A DNA stretch of 64,000 bases from Tubiluchus corallicola. Lineage: Eukaryota > Priapulida > Priapulimorpha > Priapulimorphida > Tubiluchidae. Below are positions 1-13,600 of this stretch, one piece after another. The DNA lies in assembly GCA_030141605.1 (NCBI GenBank), contig JAQGDQ010000088.1, positions 558,001 to 622,000 on the forward strand. Direction: 5' to 3'. The translations under genes and the position numbers were made by a program. The notes below the pieces were generated by a model, which made no database searches, was not told the DNA's origin, and was given only the letters and a program-made list of their open reading frames with translations. Positions within the stretch are counted from its first letter, which is position 1. Every line of letters starts with the position of its first letter.

Positions 1-2458
1 TGTACTGAAAGGTAGGCTGATGGCCAGGCACCATTTCGTTTGATGTTGATGCGATCAGCCAAAGCACTGGTTGTGCCCATAGCCCAGCAAGAACCGCAGT
101 CTAGAGACAAAATTATACATGAAAAAATGTGCGAAACAAAACAAGGTAAATTCAGGATACAAAATTGATTTTACTGTAATAAAAAAATTTATTATTATCT
201 GTTAGTCATTAAAAATTATCTATTGCAGTCATATATATATGTATATACAGTATTAGAATTGACATGTCTACAGGAAACTGAGCTACACTAGTCAACATAT
301 TTATATTACAGAATATCATTACATCAACATTATTCAGAAATATTAGTCAAAATAATTACATGTTGGAATGTGTTGATTTCTTGTGGTGCTTACGTAATTT
401 GTTCCATTAATATTTCGCCAATCCCAGGAAACTGGTAGTGCATTCATTTCCAAATATTGATGTGGCCTTGGTTTTGTTCTGCAGAACAAATAACACTTGT
501 ATATGAATTAAAATGCTAAAGCTTTGCTTTTTTTTAAAAAAGCAGCTGGGCATACACAACCCATACACACAAGTCATAAAATATCCAGATAACCTGCAAG
601 TAAATAGACAGTTTGTTTTTAGTGTGATTTAAAGAGTTACAGAGGCTTAAAACCACTCGTAAGTATAACTAACACAGCACAAAAAAGAAATGTACACGTA
701 ATTAACTGCACGGTTTTTGGAATTCTGGATATTCTTATTACAAAGGATAACACTTAACTTAGATAACTGGCCGCCCTGAACAATAACAACATATTGGAAT
801 TACCTATCCATACTTCTCTTCAGCAACTAATTAACTATAGAACATTTCTGATGGGGGCAAATTTGTTATTCATTCTGCTTGCAATATTGTAAATTTTGCA
901 ATTTGCATAAACCTATAGCTTCAAAAAACTGTTTCATATTATTGTAGACTAAAACACAATCTGTCACTGCACAGCAGTACTAATATAATTATATTATATT
1001 TATATTGTTCATGTGAGGGACGCCCACTTTGAATGAAAAATGAGATAAATTTTGGCTAACAGGCTAAGTAACTAAAATTAGACAATATTTCACTGACATG
1101 CATGTCAACTACAACTCTTTTATTGTGCATGCGTTGCAATACAGGTATTCCTACAATAACAATGCAATATCAACACCTAGCCGACTGGTTGTTTAAAGGA
1201 AAGTTACTTAGTCTGTTAGGTTTATTTTACAGTTATCACTTAAACGTAGAAAAAATATGATAAAGAAATTTGCAAAAAAACTGGTTATAAAGTATAAAGT
1301 TACTTTATGCTACCACTGCACAAAAATTTACAGCTTGAACATAATGATGTAACTGGTGGTCTTCGTGATTTTTTGTAAATACATTGTGGCTTTGCGTTAC
1401 GTGTGCACTGCTTAAACAAATTCAAACTTCTGAAACTCGTCTAATATTCGTGCAAAAATATCATAAAATTGGCTATCCAATTTTTTGCGAAAACTTATTA
1501 TACTTTTGATGGAAATGACAGTATGCTGGTTTTCTTCAGCCGATGAACGATGTCAATAGTGAAAAATGGACGTTTAAAATGGGACGGCTCAATCGTGAAA
1601 TGACTGCGACTTTAAAGTGATTTTACTAATTATACGAAGCGCTTATCACACTAATAAGCCTAACTTGCCAGAAGGTTTGGCCTTTTCTTTAAGCTTGCTT
1701 TTTTTGTAACTGTAATTACTATTACAAACAGTAAATAAACCAAAAAATTAAACAGGAGATTATTAACACTACTTTTTGCTTTTTGATGAATCTCATAGTC
1801 CAGAAAACAGTAGCACAATAACAACGAAACTCGGCTAGTTAGCTTCAACAAAGCATGAGAATAGGCTAATTAGCTTAACAAGCTAAACTTCAAACCTTAA
1901 AACTAAGCAACCAGGTACCTATTATATGCTCCTAGAATGACATACTTATCTGAAAAGTAAACACACACAAATCTGTAATTTGATTATGTACAGTACCTAA
2001 ACAGTTTAAGGCATATTCCCATAAATTAAATTGTGCAGTGCTGCAAAAAAATGAAGTTTTAAATAACAATTAATTATTAATTCCAAATTCGGGAAGTGCC
2101 TGAATGTAGTTAAAAACTACCTGATTTTTTTCAAACATTTCTAGCTCATGGATCATGCACATATTGACCAAATACCTTGTTAACACATATACATGTGGGC
2201 CATTTCATTACCTATGCAATGTATTTACCTAACTATGAAAAGCTAAAGCCATTAAAGTCTGGCAAATTTTCCATACCTCACCCCAGGTATGTCACGATCA
2301 AATTCTGGATCATAACATGGCTCCCTGGCAAACTGTTTTGCCATTGAAACATCTTTTAGAGTATTATCATCGTACACAAGCCTTGTACCATGTGACGAAT
2401 GAGCTGTGACACAGAATAGAAAAACTAGCAAAGCAAACAGCACCTTGCAGAAAATCAT
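1..2458 (-). CDS. CTSZ: Cathepsin Z/X (peptidase C1A), 5' part of gene, runs off left edge
   Basis: Lysosomal papain-family cysteine carboxypeptidase. Three exons are visible on the minus strand: 2458-2277, 478-360 and 100-1 (continuing outside the window); phases 2 and 1 join cleanly at GT-AG borders. Residues 1-19 are a hydrophobic signal peptide. A short propeptide follows with one cysteine (C48, in EPCYDP); cathepsin Z is known for a propeptide Cys that bonds the catalytic Cys. Exon 2 gives the diagnostic PRPHQYL and WDWRNING stretches and RNQHIP. Exon 3 gives [18 protein letters not shown], where the second Cys (C105) is the catalytic one, then [11 protein letters not shown]. The HIP-containing stretch before the active site is the cathepsin Z mini-loop signature. 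The catalytic His and Asn exons lie beyond the window. Intron 1 (479-2276) holds nothing recognisable. The start is the only Met before the signal peptide; an acceptor-like TTCATTAG ends 6 nt upstream of it. Confidence 0.93.
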
Positions 2459-2866
2459 GGTAGCCTAATGAAGCCCAACTTATTTGTTTGAAAACTCGGC
2501 TTAGTTATTTTAAGTTATATAATTAGCTGGTTAGAACGGTCAGTACAAGTTCACGGCAATAAATGGTTTAAAACACTACTGCACATGTCGGGCTCGACGT
2601 TTCTAAACACCTTCCAGTAATGTTTTTTAGTAACAGCAACACTATTACAGTTATTAACGCGTAGTCAGCTAACGTGATACTAAACAAACTGCTAACTACT
2701 CGACATTTGACTCTGACAGTCACGTGTTACTTTCGGCAGAAGAAAAAACCTTTAATTTAGTCCTCGCTTGCTAGGGCTTTGAGTTAAATTTAAACTATTT
2801 TTTTCACAGGTATTTAGGTCTTGTAGGGTAGATGTGCATTAGGTATTGATTATCATTAAGAAATGA
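2459..2866. other. Upstream region of CTSZ
   Basis: About 400 bases between the CTSZ start codon and a 5'-truncated LINE. No TATA box or other core promoter element can be identified with confidence. It contains the acceptor-like TTCATTAG at roughly 2472-2465 (minus strand), which could end a 5' UTR intron or receive a spliced leader. Confidence 0.4.
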
Positions 2867-3835
2867 TTGTCATTATTTCTAGAGGTCAAGAGTGGTGTTC
2901 CACAGGAGTCTGTTTTCAGTCCACTACTCTTTGTAATTTTCATCAAAGATATTGAGGCATCTGTGCGCAGTAATTTGATCAAATTTGCCGATGACACAAA
3001 AAAAATAGAAAGGTATCATCTGAACATGAAACTAGTGAGTTGCAAAGTGATTTAGATGAGCTATGCAGGTGGAGTGTGGATTGGCAAATGACTTTTGATG
3101 TCGGTAAATGCAAGGTCATGCACTTAGGACAGAACAACCCTGGTAAAGAGTATTACATGAATGGAGTACAGTTGGCATCCGTCAGACAAGAAAATGATTT
3201 GGGTGTGACAGTAACTGATGACTTCAAATCTGCAAACCAATGTGCTGAGGTGGTGAAGAGTGGTAATCAAACATTAGAAATGATAAAGAGTCAGTTTGTA
3301 TCTAGAGACATCACAGCAATCATGAAATTGTACAAAAGCTAGGTAAGACCTAAATTAGAGTATTGTGTACAAGCATGGAATCCCCACTATAGAAAAGACA
3401 TTAAGCTTCTAGAGGGTGTGCAACGTATGGTGACCAGCATGATTGAAGGTATGGAGGAAATGTCATATCAAAAGAGGCTTAGAAAATGCTCACTAACAAC
3501 ATTAGAGTTGAGGAGCCATAGAGGAAATTTGATACAAACGTAAAAAATTATGCATGGGTTAGGTGGCATTGAAAGAGAAAAAACGTTTACACTGATAAGT
3601 GATGACAGAACCAGGGGCATTATTCTCTAAAAAATTTTAAATACAGAGCCAAATTGGAATGTAGAAAATATTTTTTCACGCAAAGAGTGGTTAGAGAGTG
3701 GAGTCAACTCCCATCTGAAATTGCAGAAGTTTCTTCAGTGAAAAATTTCAAGAACAACCTAGACAGATATTTAGATGCGAAATATGGGGTTACAATGAGC
3801 TTGCTCGATTAACCTTTACCACTCTTATATTTTAA
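2867..3835 (+). mobile_element. CR1-like non-LTR retrotransposon, 5'-truncated and dead
   Basis: The plus strand encodes the C-terminal half of a reverse transcriptase ORF. GVPQESVFSPLLF and FADDTK (palm, about 2890-3000) are followed by the thumb region with WSVDWQMTFDVGKC (about 3070-3110), and NDLGVTVTDDFK. Then come LEYCVQAWNPH and KDIKLLEGVQR (3355-3430), LTTLELRSHRG, and finally REWSQLPSEIAE and FKNNLDRYLDA near 3690-3780. In-frame stops (3340, about 3540) and at least three frame changes break it, so it is a pseudogene copy. There is no 5' half of the ORF, as usual for LINE insertions truncated during target-primed reverse transcription. It sits about 400 bases upstream of CTSZ and opposite to it. 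Confidence 0.85.
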
Positions 3836-6800
3836 GAGTGGCAAACATGCTAGGTGTTTTTCAGAAATTGGGGTGAGGGAAAGAGTTAGGAGCCAAAATG
3901 TGAAAATTTGGGCGCACGACTTGGTCATTCAACTCCTCAATGACTATGCATGTATGAGTAGCCGGTAGGTGTAGATGTGCACTACATATTTTTCAAGCAG
4001 TGTGTGTGGCCAAGTCACGTTACATAGGTGAAAGTGTTAAAATGGGTTCATGTCAATAACTCGCAGCTACGTTACATTACTTTACAACATTTTATATTAT
4101 TACATTACACTTGCAAAACGTATTGCAGAATCTTCGGTTTTCTAGTTCAAATTAATGATAGATAGACAGATGAATGAACAGTGCCCTTCTGCGAATAATC
4201 ATACTAATTAACCACTATGCCAGCCAATATTTTAGTCATCCAAAGCTCTAATATTCTTGCAAAAGTTGTTAACCATGAATTTTGTGACTTGTGCGTACTG
4301 CAGTTCAATAATGATTATGTAGGCTTTAACACTGTCTGGCAATAATTTTTCATACAATACGTAAAAAATAATGATTAGAAAACTAGATATGTACATGTGT
4401 ATTGAGATACCAAGTAAAAAACCAGGGAAAAACTGGTAAATAAAGATGGTGTACAGTAAACATAAAAAACTAATAAATCCATCAACAGTGTTTTATTTTT
4501 TTCAACTTATAATCACAAACAATATGAAATGAGCCAATTATACTATTAAGCATTCACCAAGTTAGAAAGTATAGCTTACTACACTCTATGAAAGAAACTA
4601 ATTGTAAATTAGCAATTATAGCTTACTACACTCTAAGAAAGAAACTAATTATAAATTAGTAATTATAGTACTATGCGAAGACAAATATTTATTATCATTG
4701 TACCCACTGTGCAGCCTCGCCATAATTGTTATGATAAAAGTTTGGGCATGTATAGCTAAGAAAACTGCTAATAATTCACAATGAAGTAACTTAGTATTTT
4801 TTAATATGTATAAGCATAATAAGATTAATAATAATTATGCATAAAGTCATAAAATTGAAAAAACAAGTGTTATAGTAAAATTACAATTCATCACTGAGTA
4901 ACTATGGTGATGAGAAACTGAATAACATGTAAATGTAAAAATTTTCTCTTAGTAAATTATAAAGTTGTAATGTATTCAATAATGACAAAGAACAAAATGA
5001 AGTGTAATTTTACAGCTGAGTGATATGCACTAAATAAGAATACTGAGCAATGTTACAAGGTTTTCAAGACACATTTTCGTAAATACTTTGTAAAAAAATT
5101 GAAAAGTAACAAAATCACAACAACATAAAAGCAAATCACAGTTTAGTACCTTTGTAGGTGCTTGCTGTAAACCAAGTGGAATAATTCAAGTTTCCAGGCC
5201 AGGAATAAATGCATTGCTGCTAGCCAAATTAAAACCTGGTAATTCTGATTTTTATTGTAATCTTATTTTCTTATTCCAGTGACTAAGATTCTTTCATGCA
5301 GTAACAACAATAAAATGGTTAATTCACTTGTTACAGATTAAAATTACCAGTACATCACTATGCGATTTACTAATGTCACGAAAACGACAAATTTAGGATA
5401 ACAACAAGGATATATTAATAATTTCCTGAGATCTCAAGTTACTAACTGAGTATATAAAAAAGAAATAAAAATAAGCATTAATATAATAATAAATACACAC
5501 AATAGTGTAAAAATAAAAATAAAAAAAATACAATAATAATAAACATGCTGGAAAGGAAAAATCTTTTGAAATTTATCACCAGGCCAGTCCAATTTGGAAG
5601 GTCCCAAATCTTGATAAAATTATCTACAAAATTTAAATGTAGTGGTACTGGATGTGAAAGAATAAATGAAACAGGTGCAATAAATTATTAAATAAAGATG
5701 AATATATGCTTATAACAATGACTACTTATGTAAAAATTAGTAATGTAAAAACAAATACAGTGTATATTAGTTTTATTTGATAAAGTGTATATATTGCACT
5801 ATCAATATAAAATTAATAAACGTAAAACTAGGTGTAGTCATCTATTGTGACAAAACTAAAGTAATATCAAGTTTTTCTATGGTAAAATCTCAATCACTAG
5901 ATAAATAAGAAATTAGTTTTTTTTAATTTTTAGAAATTTTGTCTTAAAAAGAAAAGTGATCAGTCTGATCAGACTTTATAGAGAGTTTAATACCATAAGA
6001 ACTACATAATATAATATTAAATTAATATATAGTTAACATTATGTACGGACTGTGGTATGGAGCAGGGTGGAAAAAATACTGGGTGAGTTTCATTGTAAGT
6101 TTGACAAAGGTACGATAATTGTGAGAGTGAAAAAGATGAAAATGTAAATTACAAATAAGCAATTATTTTCAGTGAAATTGTTCTTAATTTTGCGAGATTT
6201 AGGTAATCACATATGGACTTATTGGTGCCAAATAAGGAAAATCAATGTTTATCATCAACAAATATTGGAAAAAGTAGCTGGCTGGTTCTAATTAATGGAA
6301 AATGCATACTAATTTACGTGTTTACCAAGTTTTGTGTAATTGTTTCAATTAAATTCAATTGGCAAACAAACCAGATTATAGAAAAAAATCACTTAAGAAT
6401 TGCTGCAAGTTATTTTGGCTTAATAAACTACATCAATAATTATCAATAACAATTCTGTAAAGCAAGAAGTTTGACATTATCTTGTTCAAGCATTTTCCAT
6501 TTACCAGATTCAAACAAACAACCGACCAACAAGAATAACCTGGCAAAACTCTCCACTTATTTAACTAAACTTTACAAAGATACAACATCATTCATGTATA
6601 CACAACACAAGATCTGTTGTAACAAAAGTAACAACTGTGCATATTAGTAAGCGCAATAATATATTATCACAGTTTTACACGAGATGATAACAAATAAGTT
6701 TCTTAGTTTATTGCACAAGTTGACTAGTATTTAATTTGGAATTTGGAATGTTCCATATTAATGCCTCATGTTAAGTGCTCCTCTACAAATTTAACATTCA

Positions 6801-7537
6801 ATAATGACAAACACAAGATTTTGCCCTACTCAGATTTCTTTTCTTTTATGATGCAACCATTCTGCAGTAACTGTTGTCTATCTTGAGATGCAACTCTTTC
6901 ACTTTTCTGCACAGGAAATATGATCAGTGATAACTTGACAATTGCTGCCATGAGTTTTCCTAGAAACAGAGTTTCTCAAATACTACTGTCTGTCATGTTT
7001 AAGCATGTACTATTGGTTAGAAAAAAAGTACACAACACGAAGGCCATAATCATGACACATTTCGCCAGAAGACAGCCAACTTCCACACAGTGCATAATAC
7101 AATGTCACAAAAAGATTTACCATATAATTCAATGATTTAACTGTGGATCGTGGATCTTTTGTCTTTGTATAAACTAATGAGTTGTGTTGCCATTAATTTA
7201 TGCCGATGTTCTATTGAGCAATGGACCACTATGGACATTAACACTGATAGACATTGCGAAAGCTGTGATATGAAATTCACCATGCCATTCTCTTTGAAGG
7301 CCGGTGGCCAGCAAAGACGAGAACATTACATTATGAGATAAATTTTCTTTCAAGACACAATTAGTTGAAGCTTACATACATACACAAATTTTTTGTTAAA
7401 CTTGTTTTAAAAAAGGAAAAGAAAATAATAATTTACATATAGTAATTAAATAGCAAGAAATATATTTGCAGGTTGTATATTAATCTGCTTGGTATACTGA
7501 AAAATGAGTATCCAAATAGTAACAGAAGCCTGTATTG
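3836..7537. other. Gene-free AT-rich intergenic region
   Basis: Between the LINE remnant and the 3' end of TMEM164. Very AT-rich with scattered A/T runs. Apart from the 47-base tandem repeat listed separately, no exon, RNA gene or transposon ends are recognised. Short open frames here (for example 6213-6449, 6920-7135) resemble no known protein. Confidence 0.5.
4570..4663. repeat. Tandem duplication, 47-base unit, two copies
   Basis: A unit beginning TATAGCTTACTACACTCTA occurs at 4570 and again at 4617 with only a few substitutions, followed by the first bases of a third unit. No coding content. Confidence 0.85.
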
Positions 7538-7671
7538 CTATGTATATGTCCAAACACAACCTTGACAGTTTTCTGATTCAGTAGGAAGTAGAAAGTAGAA
7601 AGTCAGCTTTAACAATGAGCCAATATCTGGTTTTGCTACAAACATTGCATTGATTAGGCCCACCACGAATG
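7538..7671 (-). CDS. TMEM164: Candidate terminal exon of TMEM164
   Basis: This follows exon 5 after a 71-base intron (GTATGT ... TTCAG). The preceding exon leaves one base (G) of a split codon, and this exon completes it as GCA and stays open for 43 residues ([17 protein letters not shown]...LLPTES) to a stop. It gives a total length close to other TMEM164 proteins and a hydrophobic stretch where the family has its last membrane segment. Residue similarity to the known C terminus is low and the acceptor's pyrimidine tract is weak, so the true last exon could lie elsewhere below 7538. Confidence 0.42.
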
Positions 7672-10600
7672 CTGAATTTCCACTTGTAGTGTGCCAAAGT
7701 GTATAAAAAAGCAAGTGCACATGCTACCAAATTTTTACATACCATGTAAAGGTGTCATAAGTGCTTCATGCAAAATGGCCCATATTCTATACCATGGTCC
7801 ATAAAATGGATCGGAAATGGCAGGACAAATCATGTTATTCAGATTCACCTGAGTTAACTATAACAAAAAATTCTCATATATAGAGACTAATTAATTTAGT
7901 CACTTAAAATCTAGAAACAATTACAACTTTCGTAACTTCAGTTTTATATATTACAACATAAATCTGCAAAACAGATAAATGAACGAATTTACAGTAGTTC
8001 ATGCAGTAGCAATTACTGATGTTCAACATGTCTTTCACATTATGTAGGGTTTCCCCGACAACAACAACATAAAAAAACACAACATTATTCAATTTAATAT
8101 CATGTCCTTTATATTCAACTCCATCTAAAGTTTGAAGTATCACTAATGCAGCCACTTCGAAAATTTACTAAAAATGTAATGTCTACTACTTACATTTTGA
8201 AAAACATGAATGTAATTGTATTCAAATTACTGTTTTGTTCTACGTTTATTTAGTTTTATTTTTATGTTTATAAAAGTGTATCTTGTTTTAAATATCTGAA
8301 GACATTTTATAATTTTACTTGCTGCTTTAGATTAAAGATATATATTTGATTTGTATTGTAGCATGTCTTATACGTCTATGTTAGTTTTATGTCTAGTCTT
8401 TAGTGTCTAGTGCCTTAATTTTTTTCATAAACTGTATATCTAAATCATGTACTAACAATTGAAAACAACTATTTTATATTTAAGTTGAAATTAATATAAA
8501 ATTTTAAAAAAATAAGTAAAATAAATAAAAGGTGAAGCTTGCATATGGTTGTATATGGTAAAAGAATGAAAAAATAGTTCTTGTTACACAATACATACCA
8601 AACCAATGCCTTGCAGTATCACAAAGTGGTAAATGTACATAGTGCCCAAGGTAACAAGCAACCAACCATATTCTCCATATTCTTCAGGTGAGAAGATACC
8701 TGCAAAATAAAATATAGTGTAACTTGATATGTTACGTAAAAACACTTTTAACAAGTTCTTATGGTGGATAAACCTGTTTTGAGTGAGAATACTTTTAGCT
8801 AGCATTGTGGTTAATAAGAAAATAAATATGAGAACAAAAAAATCAAAACCTTGAATTTTGGCAAAATTTATATTGAATAACAAAATAACAAAATTAGGTA
8901 CCATACTTTATAAAATAGCGATATTTTTACCAAACTTATTTATTTAAGTGAAAAATATATTTATGCATCATATAGGACCATAAATAAAAGTACAGTGTGT
9001 GCCACTGGATTTACAAACCGAAGACACCTATTAAGTAGCGTTTTCTATTTTAATACAGTGTGTAATATTTATTTATCGCCAAGTCTCTCGAAACTCATTA
9101 ACTGTTTGTGAAAAGCTTTTTAAGAAAATTGCAATAACTTATTGGCAGTCGTATTATTAAAGTAACTCGTCTAATATAACTATTGTTTATCTGTGATACC
9201 ACACTTTTTATATGTGATAAACTGCTTGCCAAGTTAAAAAAAATGCAATACATGAAACTCTAGTATCAGCGATGATTCAGCATTCATTTATTTGAGTCAT
9301 TAATGTTCTCATGCACACAAGGGTTTATCAGTTAGAACCTGCGTTTTAGTTTAATCCGGTTACGCGTACATAAAAAGGCCTTTATATAGCATGCAGGTAA
9401 GTTCAAAAGCAAAACATATCCAGTATGGTCTTTTTAGTGGACATTTTTTCGAAGATGCGACTGATAGTTTGCTGAAAAATCGTGTGCAGTGTTTCCAACA
9501 CGCATCGCATTTCAGCAGATGATACAGAATTTCTGGTTCAGATTCGCCACCATCACCGTTGTCAATTTATAAAGTGAAGTTTGAATTTAATAAATGGCGG
9601 ATTTTACTAGGTTAATGTATTATACACTTCCGTTCCAGCAATAGCAGCCAGAGAAAGCAGCTGGATTTATTATCTATTGAATTATTAAGCAGACTCTACT
9701 GTAGTTTAACGGTCCTATGACACTATTTTTTTAAGTTATTTTCTTTTGAAGCGTAGGCGGAATTACATATTTCCTAATTTTTAAAACAGTTTTGATGCAT
9801 GCTTTTATGTGATATGGTAACTTAAATTAAGCACCATTGGTACTGTCCAAAATATTATCGCCGGCCATGACACTCAGTGCTGTGACGTCACATTAGGAAC
9901 CGGCAATTAACAGCCGCAGTACAGTAGACAACCAGTGGCCTCAGCAAGCAGAGCACTGTCCAGAACACTGAACAGAGCGGTTTTTGCTGAGTAATGATTT
10001 ATCTATTAATAAAAATGTTTCTTACTAAAGTATTTATCTTTTTATAGCAAACAAACTTATAAGAATCAGTTTTTATTTTACAAACCTGCAAGGAATAGCA
10101 AATTTATAGTGAGAAACACATGCAGAGCACTATGCAGTTACTGTACCATTATTTAAACTGTGTGTAGGCTGTATGAACAATAGGTGTGCCGAGTACTCCC
10201 GCAAATTAGATCAAGCTGCAAGTAAGCTGCTCGCCACTATTTCGGGTTAGATGCACGGTAAGTAAGGTAATAATTAACCTTTACGACTAAGTTTCATAAA
10301 AACTATATTTAGTCAAGGTTAGCAGTACTCCCGATCTTAATAACAACCTCTCTTTCTTCACATTTTGAAGTAGTTCTCCTGATTTTTTACATGTGGGCAG
10401 TACAAGTAGAATAAAGGTGCTCGAATGCATAAACTTATATGCGCGTCGATCAGCAATCAAACTGTAGACTATTTGAAGTGTTTCAATGTCAACCAGGCCG
10501 AAACACGCAAGATTATAAAAAAATAAAGCCACTTTTTTTCTATCAGGCTAGTCAGTAGTGAATTTTGACAGCGTCTACCAGGGTGTCAGTAGACCTTTAA

Positions 10601-13600
10601 TATCACTAGCAACAGTATAAACAATACTCAGTAGCAGTGGCAGTAAAAGTGGCCACAACAACAATTTTTGCAATCTTTTCAAAATACCTAGCTTACTTAC
10701 AACTCAAAATTACACATTTCTTTAAACACACTTACAAAAAATTCTCCATTACAGGAGGAATAGTACATACATACCCCCTTTTCTTGCTAAACAGACAGGA
10801 ATGACTAGCATGCATATATGCTGGATATAGTAGATCTCCATCTCCAATGGTAACTGAAAAAACATAATTAAACAAATATAATTATAAAAACAAACATGCA
10901 ATAAACAAATTTCTTGCACATCAAAACTTAAAAATCAAATTAAACAGTAGCACGGCAGGGACAGATCCAAGATTTTTAGAAAGGGGGTGCCGAAATGTCA
11001 AAGAATGGAATGTTTGGTATAGGACCAAAGGTACTCGCCTCGAGTACCGAAAGCGGGAGCCGGAGAGGGGGGAGGGCCTGGAAAATGTCGAACATTTGGA
11101 GTTTCCTGCAATATGAGTCCAAAATAAGCAGGGCCATAACATCATTCCTTCAATCTCGAGAAGTTTGCTAGTAAGACTGACTACTAAGAGCAAATCATCA
11201 AGTTGGATTTCTAGCTAATATTCATAGAACTTGATTGTCAAACTGCGACTTTGCTAGGGTGGTCCGGCCACCAACTTTTTATTTTCTTACTTTTTGGTTA
11301 AGAACTTCTCCGGACTTGACAAGAAAATGGCCATACACACTCGGTTACGTACAGAAGCAAACAACATGCTGAACTTATGGCAAAATATGCCGAGTTTTTT
11401 TACTCAATCTACTCAGTCAATGGATTTTTAAACAGTGTTTGCCTTAGATATTCTTCACACTTCACACATGAACATCATGGATGTATTCTGAAATAGAATA
11501 ATTTTGTCGTGGCAAAAATAGAAGGGGTATGCCCCCGCTTCAACCCCCTCCCTGGATTTGCTTTTGCACAGTACATTTTATGTTGTTCACAATATATTGT
11601 GAAACAATACAATACTGTCTTTAATACTAAAATAATATAATAATAATATAATATAATACCATATTGCACATTTCGTAATTTGTTAGACAAGAAAATTTTG
11701 GTACAGACGATTTTCAAGATGACATTTTGCCAAAAAAAATCAGTCGAGTAGCCTGCAAATTTGCTGGATATACAGATGTAGTCAATATGTATATAGGATT
11801 TTTTTAATAAAAATAAGTGCATTATACATCAGCACAGCTGTTTTTCAGTTATTGATTGTAGCTGAGGTTGTTCCAACATTTAATTTTCCAAAAGCTTTTC
11901 AGCCGTAACTTAAAAAGTACCAAGACTAATAATGTGTAACTTTCACAGCGAAACGTCAATATATTGTAATATCATGTTGTTAAATTTCAACTTTGTAGAA
12001 CATTTTTTCTATTGTTATTGTAGTCTAAACTTCGGCACATGTTTTCTAAGCCACCCGATAGAATTGGCCACCCTGTGCAACCCGAACACCATTCAGCCCT
12101 GGCTATGCCACTGTCTATAAGATAGACAGTAAGAAAAGTGACAGAGTAAGCTGTAGCACATATAAATATGTAGCTCATGTGATACAATATTATATATATG
12201 AAACTTGCCAATTACTAGGGTTCAACGTATTTACAGAAACAAAGACTAAAATGCCAATCCATATGTATAGACAGTACTAAGAGTAGACATATAAAGTTTC
12301 ACTCCATCTCAACTTCAGTTATGAACGTAAAACACAATTATAAAAGCATAAAAGTGCATTAAAAATCCTAGCTGAAATGATAATGGAAACAACAGAACAA
12401 CTCACAAATCTCGTATTCAGGACAGGAAACAACAAAGCAAGAGTGGCTCCATTTAGCATGTACCACTGCACTTGAAAGGCGACAATCACACTCCGACTAG
12501 GTGATGCTACTAGTACATATATCTGCAAGACAAATAGATAAATTTCTGTATCTCAGCAAATAATGCAGACGTCCACCTTATCAACAGAATACATGTACTG
12601 TGGGATCAAGATTATTTTTAGAAAAATGATGAAATGATCATCAGTGACTTTGACCTCACCTCTACAATAACTCCGGGTCAGGAACTTTCTCTTCGTGTTC
12701 ATCTGACATAATGTACTTACAAACATGTGTGACACATGAGCAAAAATACCTGTATTCTTTAGTGCAAATAAGTTTAACCTTGATTATGATGTGATTACAT
12801 TGTAAGATTCTAACGAAATTCATTAAATTAGTAGTTTCACGGCTTTGCTTGTGTAATACAAAAAGACAGCAGTTACAAATTGTTTCTTTTACAAACTAAA
12901 TTCTATTTGTTAGCAGATAAAGAAGCATTAAATTTAAATAAAAGCTATGTTTTTTACACTTTGTTTTTATGGGACACATCAGGTTAAGTTTGCTAAAATA
13001 CGATTTGTGTTATGCCAAACACCTTTTTTGTCGATCCGAATTTACCCCGAACTTTCAAATTTTTAACCAAACGGAATCCAATTTTGCAAACATGACAATC
13101 CAAACAAATTTTCAAAATTGAATTCGAGTTGCCAATCCGAATATATATGATTAACAGCCGAAATGAATGCAAACAGCCGCTTATGTATGTGCCTATTTTT
13201 ACCACACTATTTTTAAAAATTATTAAGCCTGTAATTGTGTTATCTTTCTGGCCAGTTTCTACATCACTGTCCAAATTTCATATTAAAACCTCTAAATTTT
13301 GTTTATGTATTGGTGTATGTTACGGGCTGCAAAGAAGAAAAAAGGGCTGCAAGTATAGTCGTACTAGGTGGTGCTCCATCCACTGCAATTACAAGCATTT
13401 AAGTAGCTGATTAAAGGACACCAGCCCAGGAAAGCTTGGCAGTATGCCAACGCACCTGAAAGTTTTGCTGGGTACTGGCTGAGCACTCTCATATGCTCTG
13501 GCATGATTTTAAGTGCAAGCAGGTATTTACAATGCCATATGCCAGTGAAGTGAAATGACATTGGCAACTGAGAGAAAATACCAGGATAATAGCGAGGCAG

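Noticed and set aside
8700-8904. N-terminal extension of TMEM164 exon 4 as a separate membrane protein
   Set aside because: The extension is intron; a TTTTGCAG acceptor at 8700 gives the phase and residues expected from TMEM164.
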